Assembly (NCBI RefSeq): GCF_027533845.1
Contig: NZ_JAPZVN010000001.1
Coordinates: 496,001 to 560,000 of the forward strand
DNA length: 64,000 bases
Source of the DNA: Streptomyces sp. RPT161
GTDB taxonomy: Bacteria > Actinomycetota > Actinomycetes > Streptomycetales > Streptomycetaceae
Direction: 5' to 3'
Shown: positions 36,257 to 44,894 of the stretch, piece by piece
How the letters are laid out: the number at the start of each line of letters is the position of its first letter
Numbering within the stretch: position 1 is the stretch's first letter
Position numbers and translations under genes: made by a program
Notes under the pieces: generated by a model
What the model was told of the DNA's origin: nothing
Databases searched by the model: none
The model's input: the letters and a program-made list of their open reading frames with translations, nothing else

Positions 36257-38500
36257 CTAACCGCCCTGCGGCAACCGCCCTGGCGCGTCAAGGTTGTTGG
36301 GCCCGCCACCCTGCGTCGAGCCGTCGGCGCTGTCCGGCGGAGTGGACGTGCCGCCACCGGTCACCGGCGGCGACGGGATGTGCGACCGGCTCGGGCCCGG
36401 GTTCACCGGCGGCACGCTGTGCGACGGCGAGGTCGACGGCGACGTGGACGGCGAGGTCGACGGCTTGGTGGACGGCGGGGCCGACGGCGAGGCCGAGGCG
36501 GACGGCGCCGTCGACGGAGCGTCCGACTGCACCGCCGCACCCTGGTCCGTCTGCAGGTCGAACTGCTGCGGCGACTCGTTGCTGAGCGCGGCCCGGGTGT
36601 ACGAACCCCAGATCTGCGCCGGGAAGCCACCACCGTTGACCCGCTCGACGCCACCCACGCCGTACAGCGGCACCTGGCTGTGGTTCTTCGCGTCCTCGCC
36701 GAACAGCCCGACCGAGGTCACCAGGTCCGGGGTGTACCCGGTGAACCAGGCCGACTTGTTGCTGTCGGAGGTACCGGTCTTGCCCGCCACCTGGCTGTCC
36801 TGCTGCGCGGCCGAACCGGTACCGGAGTTGACCACACCGGTCAGCACGGAGGTCACCGCGTCGGCCGTGGAGCGGCTGATCACCTGCCCGCCGATCGGGT
36901 TCTTCAGATCGGGCTTCTGGCCGCCGCGCTCCACCGACTTCACGATGGTCGGGGTGACCAGCTTCCCGTGGTTGTCCAGCGTCGCGTAGATCCCGGCCAT
37001 CTCCAGCGGGCTGCCGCCCATCGTGCCGAGCGCGATCGCCGGTCCGTCGTGCAGGCCCGCGGTCTTCGCGGGCATGCCCAGCTTGACCGCGGTGTCGGCC
37101 ACCTTGTCCAGGCCCACGTCCACCGCCATCTGCGCGAAGACCGAGTTGACGGAGTCGTCCATGGCCTTCTGCACGGTGATGTCGCCGTAGTTGACGTGGT
37201 CCTCGTTGGACGGGCCGAACGGCTGGGCGGAGCCCTGCACCACCCGGCCACTGGTGCCGTCGTAGAGCGTGTTGGCGGTGATCTGCCGCCCGTCCTGGGT
37301 CTGGGCGTTGTTCTCCAGCGCCGAGGCGAACTCGATCGGCTTGAAGGTGGAGGCGACCTGGTAGTCCTGGCGGGTCGCGTTGTCCAGGAAGTGCTTCGGC
37401 GGCCCGTCGCCGCCGTAGAGCGCCACGACGTAGCCGGTCTTGGGGTCGACCGAGGCGGCGCCCGCCTGGACGTTGGCGTCGACCTTGCGTGCGTTGGGGT
37501 CGAGCTGGCTGGTCAGCTGCGTCTTGACCGCGTTCTGCAGAGCCCGCTGCTTGGTGGGGTCGATGGTGAGCGTGATGGTCCAGCCGCCGGCCGCCAGGTC
37601 CTGGTCGGAGATGATGTTGTTGCTGGTCAGCTCGTGGTTGGCCTCGTCGATGAAGTAGGCCGTCTGACCGCTCTGACCGGGGGTGCCCTTGGGCTGGATC
37701 GGCTGCGGGAACTTCGCCTGGGCGCGGGTGCCCGCGTCCAGCCAGTGCATGCCCACCATGTTGTTGAGGACGTAGTTCCACCGGCCGAGGGCCAGTTGCT
37801 TGCCCTCGGGAGTGGCGGTCGCCACGTCGTACTGGCTGGGCGCCTGGACCAGGGCGGCGAGGTAGGCGCCCTGCGGCACGGTGAGCTTGCTGACGTCGAC
37901 GCCGTAGTACGCCTGGGCGGCGGCCTGGATGCCGTAGGCACCGCGGCCGAAGTAGACGGTGTTGAGGTAGCCCTCGAGGATCTTGTCCTTGCTCATCTCC
38001 TGGTCGACCTTCAGGGAGATGAACAGCTCCTTGAACTTCCGGCTGATCGTCTGCTGCTGCGTGAGGTAGTAGTTCTTGACGTACTGCTGGGTGATGGTCG
38101 AGCCGCCCTGGGTGCCCTTGCCGGCCACGGTGTTGTAGATGCCTCGGGCCATGCCGCGCACGTCGACGCCGCCGTCGGAGTAGAACGTCTTGTTCTCGGC
38201 CGCGACGAACGCGTGCTGGACGCCGACGGGTATCTGGCTGATGTCGACGTTCTCCCGGTTGACCGTGCCGGACCGGGCTATGACCTTGCCGTCGGCGGTC
38301 TTGTAGACGTTCGCCTGGAGGGTGGCCGAGGCGTTGGCGGCTGGCAGCTGGACCGTCTCGTACAGGTAGACGAAGGCCGCCATGCCGAGCAGCAGCACGC
38401 CGAGGGTGCTGCCGAGCACCCACCGCAGCCAGCGGCGACGTGGCTTGCCGTTGGCCTTGACTCTGCCCTTGGCCGGCTTGGCCTTGCTTCTACTGCCCAC
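36257..38500 (-). CDS. Class A penicillin-binding protein (transglycosylase-transpeptidase)
   Basis: 747 aa. A basic cytoplasmic tail and one span (about 27-47), a GT51 transglycosylase (ENKTFYSDGGVD, GGSTITQQYVKNYYL), then a transpeptidase with ASTFKPIEF (SxxK), DDSVNSVF (SxN) and GKTGTSDSNKSAW (KTG). It ends in about 90 residues of Ser/Pro/Thr-rich tail with repeated PSTSPST units, probably in the cell wall. It polymerises and cross-links peptidoglycan. The EDxxFxxHxG motif is degenerate (EN, no H), as in many actinobacterial homologues. Confidence 0.93.
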   Translation of the reverse strand: MGSRSKAKPAKGRVKANGKPRRRWLRWVLGSTLGVLLLGMAAFVYLYETVQLPAANASATLQANVYKTADGKVIARSGTVNRENVDISQIPVGVQHAFVAAENKTFYSDGGVDVRGMARGIYNTVAGKGTQGGSTITQQYVKNYYLTQQQTISRKFKELFISLKVDQEMSKDKILEGYLNTVYFGRGAYGIQAAAQAYYGVDVSKLTVPQGAYLAALVQAPSQYDVATATPEGKQLALGRWNYVLNNMVGMHWLDAGTRAQAKFPQPIQPKGTPGQSGQTAYFIDEANHELTSNNIISDQDLAAGGWTITLTIDPTKQRALQNAVKTQLTSQLDPNARKVDANVQAGAASVDPKTGYVVALYGGDGPPKHFLDNATRQDYQVASTFKPIEFASALENNAQTQDGRQITANTLYDGTSGRVVQGSAQPFGPSNEDHVNYGDITVQKAMDDSVNSVFAQMAVDVGLDKVADTAVKLGMPAKTAGLHDGPAIALGTMGGSPLEMAGIYATLDNHGKLVTPTIVKSVERGGQKPDLKNPIGGQVISRSTADAVTSVLTGVVNSGTGSAAQQDSQVAGKTGTSDSNKSAWFTGYTPDLVTSVGLFGEDAKNHSQVPLYGVGGVERVNGGGFPAQIWGSYTRAALSNESPQQFDLQTDQGAAVQSDAPSTAPSASASPSAPPSTKPSTSPSTSPSTSPSHSVPPVNPGPSRSHIPSPPVTGGGTSTPPDSADGSTQGGGPNNLDAPGRLPQGG

Positions 38501-38776
38501 GTTCCGGTCTCCTCACCCCGCCCAGTGGTCACTGCGCGCACTGGCGACTCCCCAGTACATGCGCGCGACCGACGAAGCTAGCACCGGTAGCTGTCCTTAT
38601 TTGGCCAAAGTCGCACAATTTCGGTACGTGAGAAGGCACACGCTGGTAGCCGGGAACCAAATCGGCAAGTTTCAACAACCCCGTAATGTGATATCACTTT
38701 GCTAGGCGTGTGACAGCGTGCCACAGCCCCGGCCACCCGCCGCGCAGCGAGGGCCGATCACTGAAACGGGGGAGCC

Positions 38777-39733
38777 ATGACCCAAGTACAGGACCCGCAC
38801 CAGGCCGCCGAGGCCGGCATTCCCGAGATGCCCCGGCCGCGGATCACCGAGCGGCGCGCGGCCGGCATGCCGGGCCTGCCCTTCCTGGTGGTGGCGCTGG
38901 TGGCACTGGGCATCGGCATCCGCCTGATGGTGATGGGCGGCGACATGGCCGGCGGCGGCCACAAGGGCACCGCCTCCACCGCGCTGATCGCGGGCGGGGC
39001 GGTGCTGATCGCCGCCGTGCTGCTGACGCTGCGCGGCCTGACCCAGGTCGCCCCCGGCGAAGCGCGTGTCTGCCAGCTGTTCGGCCGGTACCAGGGCACG
39101 ATCCGGCAGGACGGACTGCGCTGGGTGAACCCGTTCACCTCGCGCCGCACGATCTCCACCCGGCTGCGCAACAACGAGACCGAGGTACTGAAGGTCAACG
39201 ACGCCTACGGCAACCCGATCGAGATCGCGTGTGTGGTGGTCTGGCAGGTCGAGGACACCGCCCAGGCGGTCTTCGAGGTGGACAACTTCGTCGACTTCGT
39301 CTCCATCCAGACCGACACCGCGGTCCGCCACATCGCCACCAAGTACCCGTACGACGCCCACGGCGACGGCGAGTTGAGCCTGCGGGAGAACGCAGAGACG
39401 ATCACCGAGCAGCTCTCCGCCGAGATCTCGGCCCGGGTGGACTCCGCGGGCGTCAAGATCATCGAGTCCCGGGTCACCCACCTCGCGTACGCGCCCGAGA
39501 TCGCCTCCGCGATGCTCCAGCGCCAGCAGGCCGGCGCCATCGTCGCCGCCCGGCAGAAGATCGTGGAAGGCGCGGTGGGCATGGTCGAGTCCGCGCTGAC
39601 CCGGATCGCCGAGCAGGACCTGGTGGATCTGGACGAGGAGCGCAAGGCCGCGATGGTGAGCAATCTGCTGGTGGTGCTGTGCGGTGACCGCGCGGCCCAG
39701 CCGGTACTGAACACGGGCACCCTCTACCAGTGA
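38777..39733 (+). CDS. SPFH/band 7 membrane protein
   Basis: 318 aa. Two hydrophobic segments near the N-terminus ([35 protein letters not shown]), then a band 7 domain from about 85 ([38 protein letters not shown]) to an Ala/Glu-rich helix near the end. SPFH proteins form ring scaffolds in membrane microdomains. It overlaps the next gene by four bases. Confidence 0.9.
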   Translation: MTQVQDPHQAAEAGIPEMPRPRITERRAAGMPGLPFLVVALVALGIGIRLMVMGGDMAGGGHKGTASTALIAGGAVLIAAVLLTLRGLTQVAPGEARVCQLFGRYQGTIRQDGLRWVNPFTSRRTISTRLRNNETEVLKVNDAYGNPIEIACVVVWQVEDTAQAVFEVDNFVDFVSIQTDTAVRHIATKYPYDAHGDGELSLRENAETITEQLSAEISARVDSAGVKIIESRVTHLAYAPEIASAMLQRQQAGAIVAARQKIVEGAVGMVESALTRIAEQDLVDLDEERKAAMVSNLLVVLCGDRAAQPVLNTGTLYQ

Positions 39734-39978
39734 CGGAGCACGCCGAGGACGCGGACGAGCCGCGACGGCCGAACGGACGCACCGAGCGCAAGAAGGTGCT
39801 GCTACGGCTCGACCCCGCCGTCCATGACGCGATCGCCCGCTGGGCGGCGGACGACCTGCGCAGCGCCAACGCCCAGATCGAGTACCTGCTGCGCAGGGCG
39901 TTGTCGGAGGCCGGCCGGCTACCGGGCTCGGCGAAGCCGATTCCACGCCGCGGCAGACCACCGAGGTCACAGGACTGA
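39730..39978 (+). CDS. Arc/RHH-like small basic protein coupled to the SPFH gene
   Basis: 82 aa from a GTG overlapping the SPFH stop (GTGA). The central part (KKVLLRLDPAVHDAIARWA and SANAQIEYLLRRAL) has the strand-helix-helix pattern of Arc/MetJ ribbon-helix-helix DNA-binding proteins, and the C-terminus is basic (PRRGRPPRSQD). The conserved overlap suggests co-function with the SPFH protein, possibly autoregulation; no antitoxin partner is seen. Confidence 0.7.
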   Translation: MTEHAEDADEPRRPNGRTERKKVLLRLDPAVHDAIARWAADDLRSANAQIEYLLRRALSEAGRLPGSAKPIPRRGRPPRSQD

Positions 39979-40026
39979 TTCGCGAAGCGGGCCTGGGGAT
40001 GGACCCCAGGCCCGCTATACGGTCCA

Positions 40027-40047
40027 CGTATACACACGGTGTATACG
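40027..40047. promoter_or_regulatory. PadR-type operator
   Basis: CGTATACAC and GTGTATACG, perfect 9-bp arms around ACG, 21 bases before the PadR-type start. PadR proteins commonly repress their own promoter through such A/T-containing dyads (GTATAC core). Confidence 0.75.
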
Positions 40048-40067
40048 CATGAGGTAGACTCCTCGCC

Positions 40068-40592
40068 ATGTCAATCGGCCACACCTTTCTGGGGCTCCTG
40101 GAGTCCGGCCCCCGGCACGGCTACGACCTCAAGCGGACCTTCGACGAACGGTTCGGACACGACCGCCCCCTGGCCTACGGGCAGGTGTACTCCACGCTGG
40201 CCCGGCTGCTGAAGAACGGGCTGGTGGAGGTGAACGGCATAGAGCCGGGCGGCGGCCCCGAGCGCAAGCGGTACGCGATCACGGCGGCCGGGATCACCGA
40301 TGTCGAACAGTGGCTCGCCCACCCGGAGAAGCCCGAGCCGTACCTGCAGAGCACCCTCTACAACAAGGTGGTGCTCGCCCTGCTCACCGGCCGCAGCGCC
40401 GCCGATCTGCTGGACACCCAGCGCTCCGAGCACCTGCGGCTGATGCGCGAGCTGACCCGCCGCAAGAGCGGCGGCGACCTCGCCGACCAACTCGTGTGCG
40501 ACCACGCGCTGTTCCATCTCGAAGCGGACCTGCGGTGGCTGGAACTGACCGCCGCCCGACTGGACCAGCTGGCCAAGGAGGTCAGGAAATGA
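40068..40592 (+). CDS. PadR-family transcriptional repressor
   Basis: 174 aa. N-terminal winged helix (FLGLLESGPRHGYDLKRTF, YGQVYSTLARLLKNGLVEV, the wing KRYAITAAG) and a C-terminal dimerisation helix bundle. Likely represses its own operon and the exporter behind it, responding to a ligand such as an antimicrobial. The stop overlaps the ABC gene start (ATGA). Confidence 0.92.
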   Translation: MSIGHTFLGLLESGPRHGYDLKRTFDERFGHDRPLAYGQVYSTLARLLKNGLVEVNGIEPGGGPERKRYAITAAGITDVEQWLAHPEKPEPYLQSTLYNKVVLALLTGRSAADLLDTQRSEHLRLMRELTRRKSGGDLADQLVCDHALFHLEADLRWLELTAARLDQLAKEVRK

Positions 40593-41269
40593 CCGAACTG
40601 CTGCTTGTGGCGACGGGCCTGCGCAAGTCGTACGGCCAGACCGCCGCCCTGGACAACGCCGACTTCTCCATACGCCCCGGCGAGGTGGTCGCCGTGATGG
40701 GCCCCTCGGGCTCCGGCAAGTCCACGCTGCTGCACTGCCTGGCCGGAATCGTGCGCCCCGACGGCGGCCAGGTGCGGTACCGGCACCGGGAGTTGTCAGA
40801 GATGTCGGACGCCGAGCGCAGCGCACTGCGCCGGGACGAGTTCGGCTTCGTCTTCCAGTTCGGCCAACTGGTACCGGAGTTGACCTGTGTGGAGAACGTG
40901 GCGCTGCCGCTGCGGCTCAACGGCGTCAAGCGCAGGGAGGCGGAGCGCCGGGCCACCGAGTGGCTGGACCGCCTTGAGGTCACCGATGTCTCCGCCAAGC
41001 GCCCCGGCGAGGTCTCCGGCGGCCAGGGCCAGCGGGTCGCGGTCGCCCGCGCCCTGGTCACCGGCCCCCGGGTGGTGTTCGCCGACGAGCCGACCGGCGC
41101 CCTGGACTCGCTCAACGGCGAACGTGTGATGGAACTGCTGACGGCCGCCGCCCGCGACACCAGAGCCGCCGTCGTCCTGGTGACCCATGAGGCACGGGTC
41201 GCCGCGTACTCCGACCGCGAGGTCGTGGTGCGCGACGGCAGGGCCCGCGACCTGGAGCACGCCGCGTGA
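40589..41269 (+). CDS. ABC transporter ATPase (MacB/LolD-like)
   Basis: 226 aa. Walker A GPSGSGKSTL, Q-loop FQFGQLVPELT, signature VSGGQGQRVAVARAL, Walker B VVFADEPTGALDS and H-loop VTHEARV. It is coupled at both ends by 4-base overlaps with the PadR and FtsX genes. In such operons it drives a mechanotransmitter-type exporter rather than an import system. Confidence 0.93.
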   Translation: MTELLLVATGLRKSYGQTAALDNADFSIRPGEVVAVMGPSGSGKSTLLHCLAGIVRPDGGQVRYRHRELSEMSDAERSALRRDEFGFVFQFGQLVPELTCVENVALPLRLNGVKRREAERRATEWLDRLEVTDVSAKRPGEVSGGQGQRVAVARALVTGPRVVFADEPTGALDSLNGERVMELLTAAARDTRAAVVLVTHEARVAAYSDREVVVRDGRARDLEHAA

Positions 41270-43635
41270 CCGCCGCCCCCCACACCTCCGACACCTCCCG
41301 CACCTCCCGTACGTCCCTGCGCACCTGGGCACGCGATCTGGCGCTCGGCGCCCGGTTCGCCGCGGGGAGCGGCACCGAGGGCTGGACCCGCACCCTGCTC
41401 ACCGCGGTCGGGGTGGCGCTCGGCGTCATGCTGCTGCTGGTCGCCGCCGCGGTACCGGCGATGCTCAACAACCGCACCGACCGCTCCTACGCCAAGGAGG
41501 CCGCGTACCCCGCCGGTGGGACCAGGCCGGCCGCCAACACGCTGCTGGTCAAGGACGCCAACACCACGTTCCGCCAGGACCGGATCAGCGGCAGCCTGCT
41601 CCAGCCGGAGGGCCCGAACGCCCCCGTCCCACCCGGCGTGCCCAGGCTGCCCGGCCCGAACGAGATGGTGGTCTCCCCCGGGCTCGCCAAGCTGCTGAAC
41701 GCCCCGGACAGCGATCTGCTCCGGCAGCGACTGCCCTACCGGGTCGTCGGCACCATCGGCGACCAGGGCCTGACCGGTCCCGATGACCTCTCGTACTACG
41801 CGGGCACCAGGTCGCTGTCCGGCGACACGGACGGCAGCTTCCGGATCGACCACTTCGGGCTGAAGCGGGAGTCCAGCCCGCTCAACCCGATCCTGCTGCT
41901 GCTGGTCGTCATGATCTTCGTGGTGCTGCTGATGCCGGTGATGGTGTTCATCGGCACCGCCGTACGCTTCGGCGGCGAGCGACGGGACCGCAGGCTGGCC
42001 GCGTTGCGCCTGGTGGGCGCGGACGTGCCGATGGCCCGGCGGATCGCGGCCGGGGAGGCGCTGTTCGGTTCGCTGATCGGGCTGGTCGCGGGCGGCGGAC
42101 TGTTCCTCGTGGTACGGCAGTTCGTCGGCTCGTTCAGCATGATGGGCGTCGGCGTCTTCCCCTCGGACGTGACGCCGAGCGCCGCGCTCGTGGCGCTGAT
42201 CGCCCTGGCGGTGCCCGCGGCGGCGGTCGCCGTGACGCTGTTCGCGCTGCGCGGGGTGACCATCGAGCCGCTGGGCGTGGTACGCGCCGCGACGCCGCGC
42301 GCGCGGCGGCTGTGGTGGCGCCTGGTGCTGCCGGTGCTGGGCCTCGCCCTGCTGTTCCCGCTGATCGGCAGGGTCGGCATGCGCGGCTCGGTCAACCAGT
42401 ACCAGATCGCCGCGGGTACGGTGCTGCTGCTGGTGGGTCTGGCGTCGACGCTGCCGTGGCTGGTGGAGGCGGTGGTGCGGCGCTTCCGGGGCGGCCCGCT
42501 GCCCTGGCAACTGGCCACCCGCAGGCTTCAGTTGAGCAGCGGCACGGCCGCCCGTATGGTCAGCGGGATCACCGTCGCGGTGGCCGGGGCGATCGCGCTG
42601 CAGACGCTGTTCGCCGGGGCCGAGCACTACTTCACCTCCAGCACAGGCCAGGACCCGGACCGGGCGCAGATCATCGCCAGGGTGCACGTGCGCGACGGTA
42701 CGCGGGCCCAGCAGGTCATCACGGCGTTCCGTACCACGCGGGGGGTGCGCTCGGCGCTCGGCACCACGGAGGCGATGGCCGCGGGCGACAGTTCCAACGA
42801 CCGCAGGGTCACGGTCACGGTCGCCGACTGCACCACGCTGCGGGAGATCGCCCAGATCGGCGACTGCGCGCCGGACAGCGTGTTCGTCGTCAAGGAACCG
42901 GACAGTGACCCGTCCGCCCAGTACGCCATGCCCGGCAAGCGGCTTGACCTCAACGTCCCCGACCTCGGCGCGCCTCGCCCCGGCGGGCCACGGCCGTGGA
43001 CCATTCCGGCCGACGCCCGGATCGTGCAGCCGCGCCAGGACGCCGCGGGCATGCAGCACTACGGCGTACTGGCCACCCCCGGCGCCCTGAGCGTCAGCGA
43101 ACTGGCCTCCCCGCTGGCCAGCGTCGCCATGACGCTGGACCCGAACGACCCGGAAGCGGCGGACCGGGTGCGCAACACCGGCACCCGCCTGGATCCCTCG
43201 GACCCGACGATGATGCTGACCTCCACCTCGCAGGACCGGACCTTCTCCAGCATCCGGCGCGGTCTGCTGGCCGGGGCCACCGCGACGCTGCTGGTGATCG
43301 GGGCGAGCATGCTGGTGTCCACGCTGGAGCAACTGCGCGAGCGCAAGCGGCTGTTGGCGGTGCTGGTGGCGTTCGGCACCCGGCGCGGCACACTGGCCCT
43401 GTCGGTGCTGTGGCAGGCCGCGGTGCCGGTGGTCATCGGCCTGGGGCTCGCCCTGGTGGGCGGGCTGGGGCTGGGCACGGTGCTGCTGAAGATGGTGAAG
43501 GCACCGGTGCGCTTCGACTGGGCGGGCGTCGCCGGCATGACCGGCGCGGGCGCGGCGGTCGTCCTGCTGGTGACGGCGCTGAGCCTGCCTCCGCTGTGGC
43601 GCATGATGCGCCCGGAGGGGCTGCGCACGGAGTGA
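41266..43635 (+). CDS. FtsX-like ABC permease, duplicated
   Basis: 789 aa. An N-terminal span (about 45-70), a large external region, three spans (about 200-330) typical of one FtsX unit, then a second unit with a span near 430-450, an external domain (about 450-660) and three C-terminal spans (about 665-775). This two-unit plan is common in actinobacterial MacB-like exporters. With the ATPase it likely exports or resists a membrane-active compound. Confidence 0.88.
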   Translation: MTAAPHTSDTSRTSRTSLRTWARDLALGARFAAGSGTEGWTRTLLTAVGVALGVMLLLVAAAVPAMLNNRTDRSYAKEAAYPAGGTRPAANTLLVKDANTTFRQDRISGSLLQPEGPNAPVPPGVPRLPGPNEMVVSPGLAKLLNAPDSDLLRQRLPYRVVGTIGDQGLTGPDDLSYYAGTRSLSGDTDGSFRIDHFGLKRESSPLNPILLLLVVMIFVVLLMPVMVFIGTAVRFGGERRDRRLAALRLVGADVPMARRIAAGEALFGSLIGLVAGGGLFLVVRQFVGSFSMMGVGVFPSDVTPSAALVALIALAVPAAAVAVTLFALRGVTIEPLGVVRAATPRARRLWWRLVLPVLGLALLFPLIGRVGMRGSVNQYQIAAGTVLLLVGLASTLPWLVEAVVRRFRGGPLPWQLATRRLQLSSGTAARMVSGITVAVAGAIALQTLFAGAEHYFTSSTGQDPDRAQIIARVHVRDGTRAQQVITAFRTTRGVRSALGTTEAMAAGDSSNDRRVTVTVADCTTLREIAQIGDCAPDSVFVVKEPDSDPSAQYAMPGKRLDLNVPDLGAPRPGGPRPWTIPADARIVQPRQDAAGMQHYGVLATPGALSVSELASPLASVAMTLDPNDPEAADRVRNTGTRLDPSDPTMMLTSTSQDRTFSSIRRGLLAGATATLLVIGASMLVSTLEQLRERKRLLAVLVAFGTRRGTLALSVLWQAAVPVVIGLGLALVGGLGLGTVLLKMVKAPVRFDWAGVAGMTGAGAAVVLLVTALSLPPLWRMMRPEGLRTE

Positions 43636-43637
43636 CG

Positions 43638-44597
43638 TTACGGCTGGGCCTCCCCAACGATCCGCACCGGGAGCCCACGCAGGGCGCCGCGCAGCGCCGA
43701 GGCGAACTCCTCGAACTCCTCGGCGCGCGCTGCGCCACCGCGCATGACGAGCGCGATGCGCCGCGAGGGCGCGGGCTCCTGGAAGTACCCGGTGGCGAGG
43801 TGCCCGCTGCGCCCGGTCTCCACCCGTACCGCGGTGCGCGGCAGCAGCGTCAGGCCCAGCCCGCCCGCCACCAGCTGCACCAGGGTGGACAGACCGGCCG
43901 CGCTGGTGGTCATCGGGGCGCCCTCCGACCGCCCCGCCTCACGGCAGATGTCCAGTGCCTGGTCCCGTAGGCAGTGCCCCTCCTCCAGCAGCAGCAGGTC
44001 GAGGTCGCGCAGCACCTCACGGGGGATGTCACCGCGCCCGGCGAGCCGGTGCCCCTCCGGCATGACCAGTACGAAGTCCTCGTCGAACAACGGCAGTTCG
44101 GTGAGCGACGGCACGCCGAGCGGCACCGCGAGCAGCAGCAGGTCGAGCCGCCCCGCGGTCAGCCCCTCGACCAGCGAGGCGGTCTGCTCCTCATGGACCT
44201 GGAGGTCCAGGTTCGGATAGCGGTCATGCACCAGCCGCAGCACCGTCGGCAGCAGATACGGCGCCACGGTCGGGATCACGCCGAGTCGCAGCGCACCGGT
44301 GAACGGCGCCCGGACCGCCTCGGCCTCCTCCATCAGTGAGCCCACCGCGTCCAGCACCGCGTGCGCCCGCACCGCCAGCCGCTCCCCGGCCGCAGTGAGC
44401 AGCACCCTTCGGGTGGTACGTTCCACCAGCTGCACACCGAGCACTTCCTCCAGCGCGGCGACCGCCCCGGACAGCGCGGGCTGGCTGGTCCCGATGGCGG
44501 CGGCGGCATCACGGAAGTGCAGGTGGTCGGCGACGGCGGCGAACGCCCGTAGCTGGGCGAGGGTCGGCTGGCGCTGGCTATTGATAAGAATCTCCAA
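43638..44597 (-). CDS. oxyR: OxyR peroxide-sensing LysR regulator
   Basis: 319 aa. N-terminal LysR helix-turn-helix (PTLAQLRAFAAVADHLHFR, TSQPALSGAVAALEE) and an effector domain carrying the two redox cysteines in EEGHCLRDQALDIC, which form a disulfide with peroxide. It starts at TTG 44597. In Streptomyces, oxyR is divergent from ahpCD and activates it; here the adjacent ahpC is truncated by the integrated element, so its direct neighbour target is no longer functional. Confidence 0.93.
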   Translation of the reverse strand: MEILINSQRQPTLAQLRAFAAVADHLHFRDAAAAIGTSQPALSGAVAALEEVLGVQLVERTTRRVLLTAAGERLAVRAHAVLDAVGSLMEEAEAVRAPFTGALRLGVIPTVAPYLLPTVLRLVHDRYPNLDLQVHEEQTASLVEGLTAGRLDLLLLAVPLGVPSLTELPLFDEDFVLVMPEGHRLAGRGDIPREVLRDLDLLLLEEGHCLRDQALDICREAGRSEGAPMTTSAAGLSTLVQLVAGGLGLTLLPRTAVRVETGRSGHLATGYFQEPAPSRRIALVMRGGAARAEEFEEFASALRGALRGLPVRIVGEAQP

Positions 44598-44723
44598 TCA
44601 AGATCACGACTCGCGGCTATTTCACTGATCAATGCACTCTATGGCACTGTGGATCACGTCCAACCCTCCGGAAGTCCCCCATAGCACCTGTAAGGGATTT
44701 TCCAGCCCCTCGAAGGAGAGCGC
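44598..44723. promoter_or_regulatory. Native oxyR-ahpC intergenic promoter region
   Basis: 126 bases between divergent oxyR and the stranded 5' end of ahpC. It contains TGATCAATGCACTC and GGCACTGTGGATC before GTCCAACCCTC. A related block occurs upstream of the element-borne ahpC start near 59552-59593. AAGGAG precedes the GTG at 44724. Confidence 0.7.
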
Positions 44724-44852
44724 GTGCTCACTGTCGGTGAAAAGTTCCCCGAGTACGACCTGACCGCCTGCGTCGACCTGGACGCTGACAAGGCGTTCGC
44801 CCAGATCAACCACAAGAGCTACGAGGGCAAGTGGCGTGTGGTCTTCTTCTGA
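44724..44852 (+). pseudogene. ahpC: Stranded 5' end of native ahpC (42 codons)
   Basis: Reads as the first 42 residues of AhpC (LTVGEKFPEYDLTACVDLD, then YEGKWRVVFF) from GTG 44724. The next codon, TGG in intact ahpC, has become TGA at the integration junction. The peroxidatic Cys codon lies further on, in the part now at 59.7 kb, so any product is an inactive 42-mer. The native promoter and OxyR site remain in front of it. Excision of the element would rejoin it to the 3' part and restore the original gene. Confidence 0.9.
44838..44851 (+). repeat. Left attachment core (attL)
   Basis: GTGGTCTTCTTCTG, identical to 59728-59741. To its left is chromosomal ahpC, to its right the element (ACAGAACACCATCC). 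The core encodes Val-Val-Phe-Phe plus two bases of the next codon, a conserved stretch of AhpC. Confidence 0.88.
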
Positions 44853-44894
44853 CAGAACACCATCCAGGCACTTTTTTTGGGTTAAGCTGTTGTC

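Noticed and set aside
40582-43332. A 916-codon open frame antisense to the ABC/FtsX genes
   Set aside because: Low-complexity Gln/Arg/His composition and full overlap with two well-supported genes.
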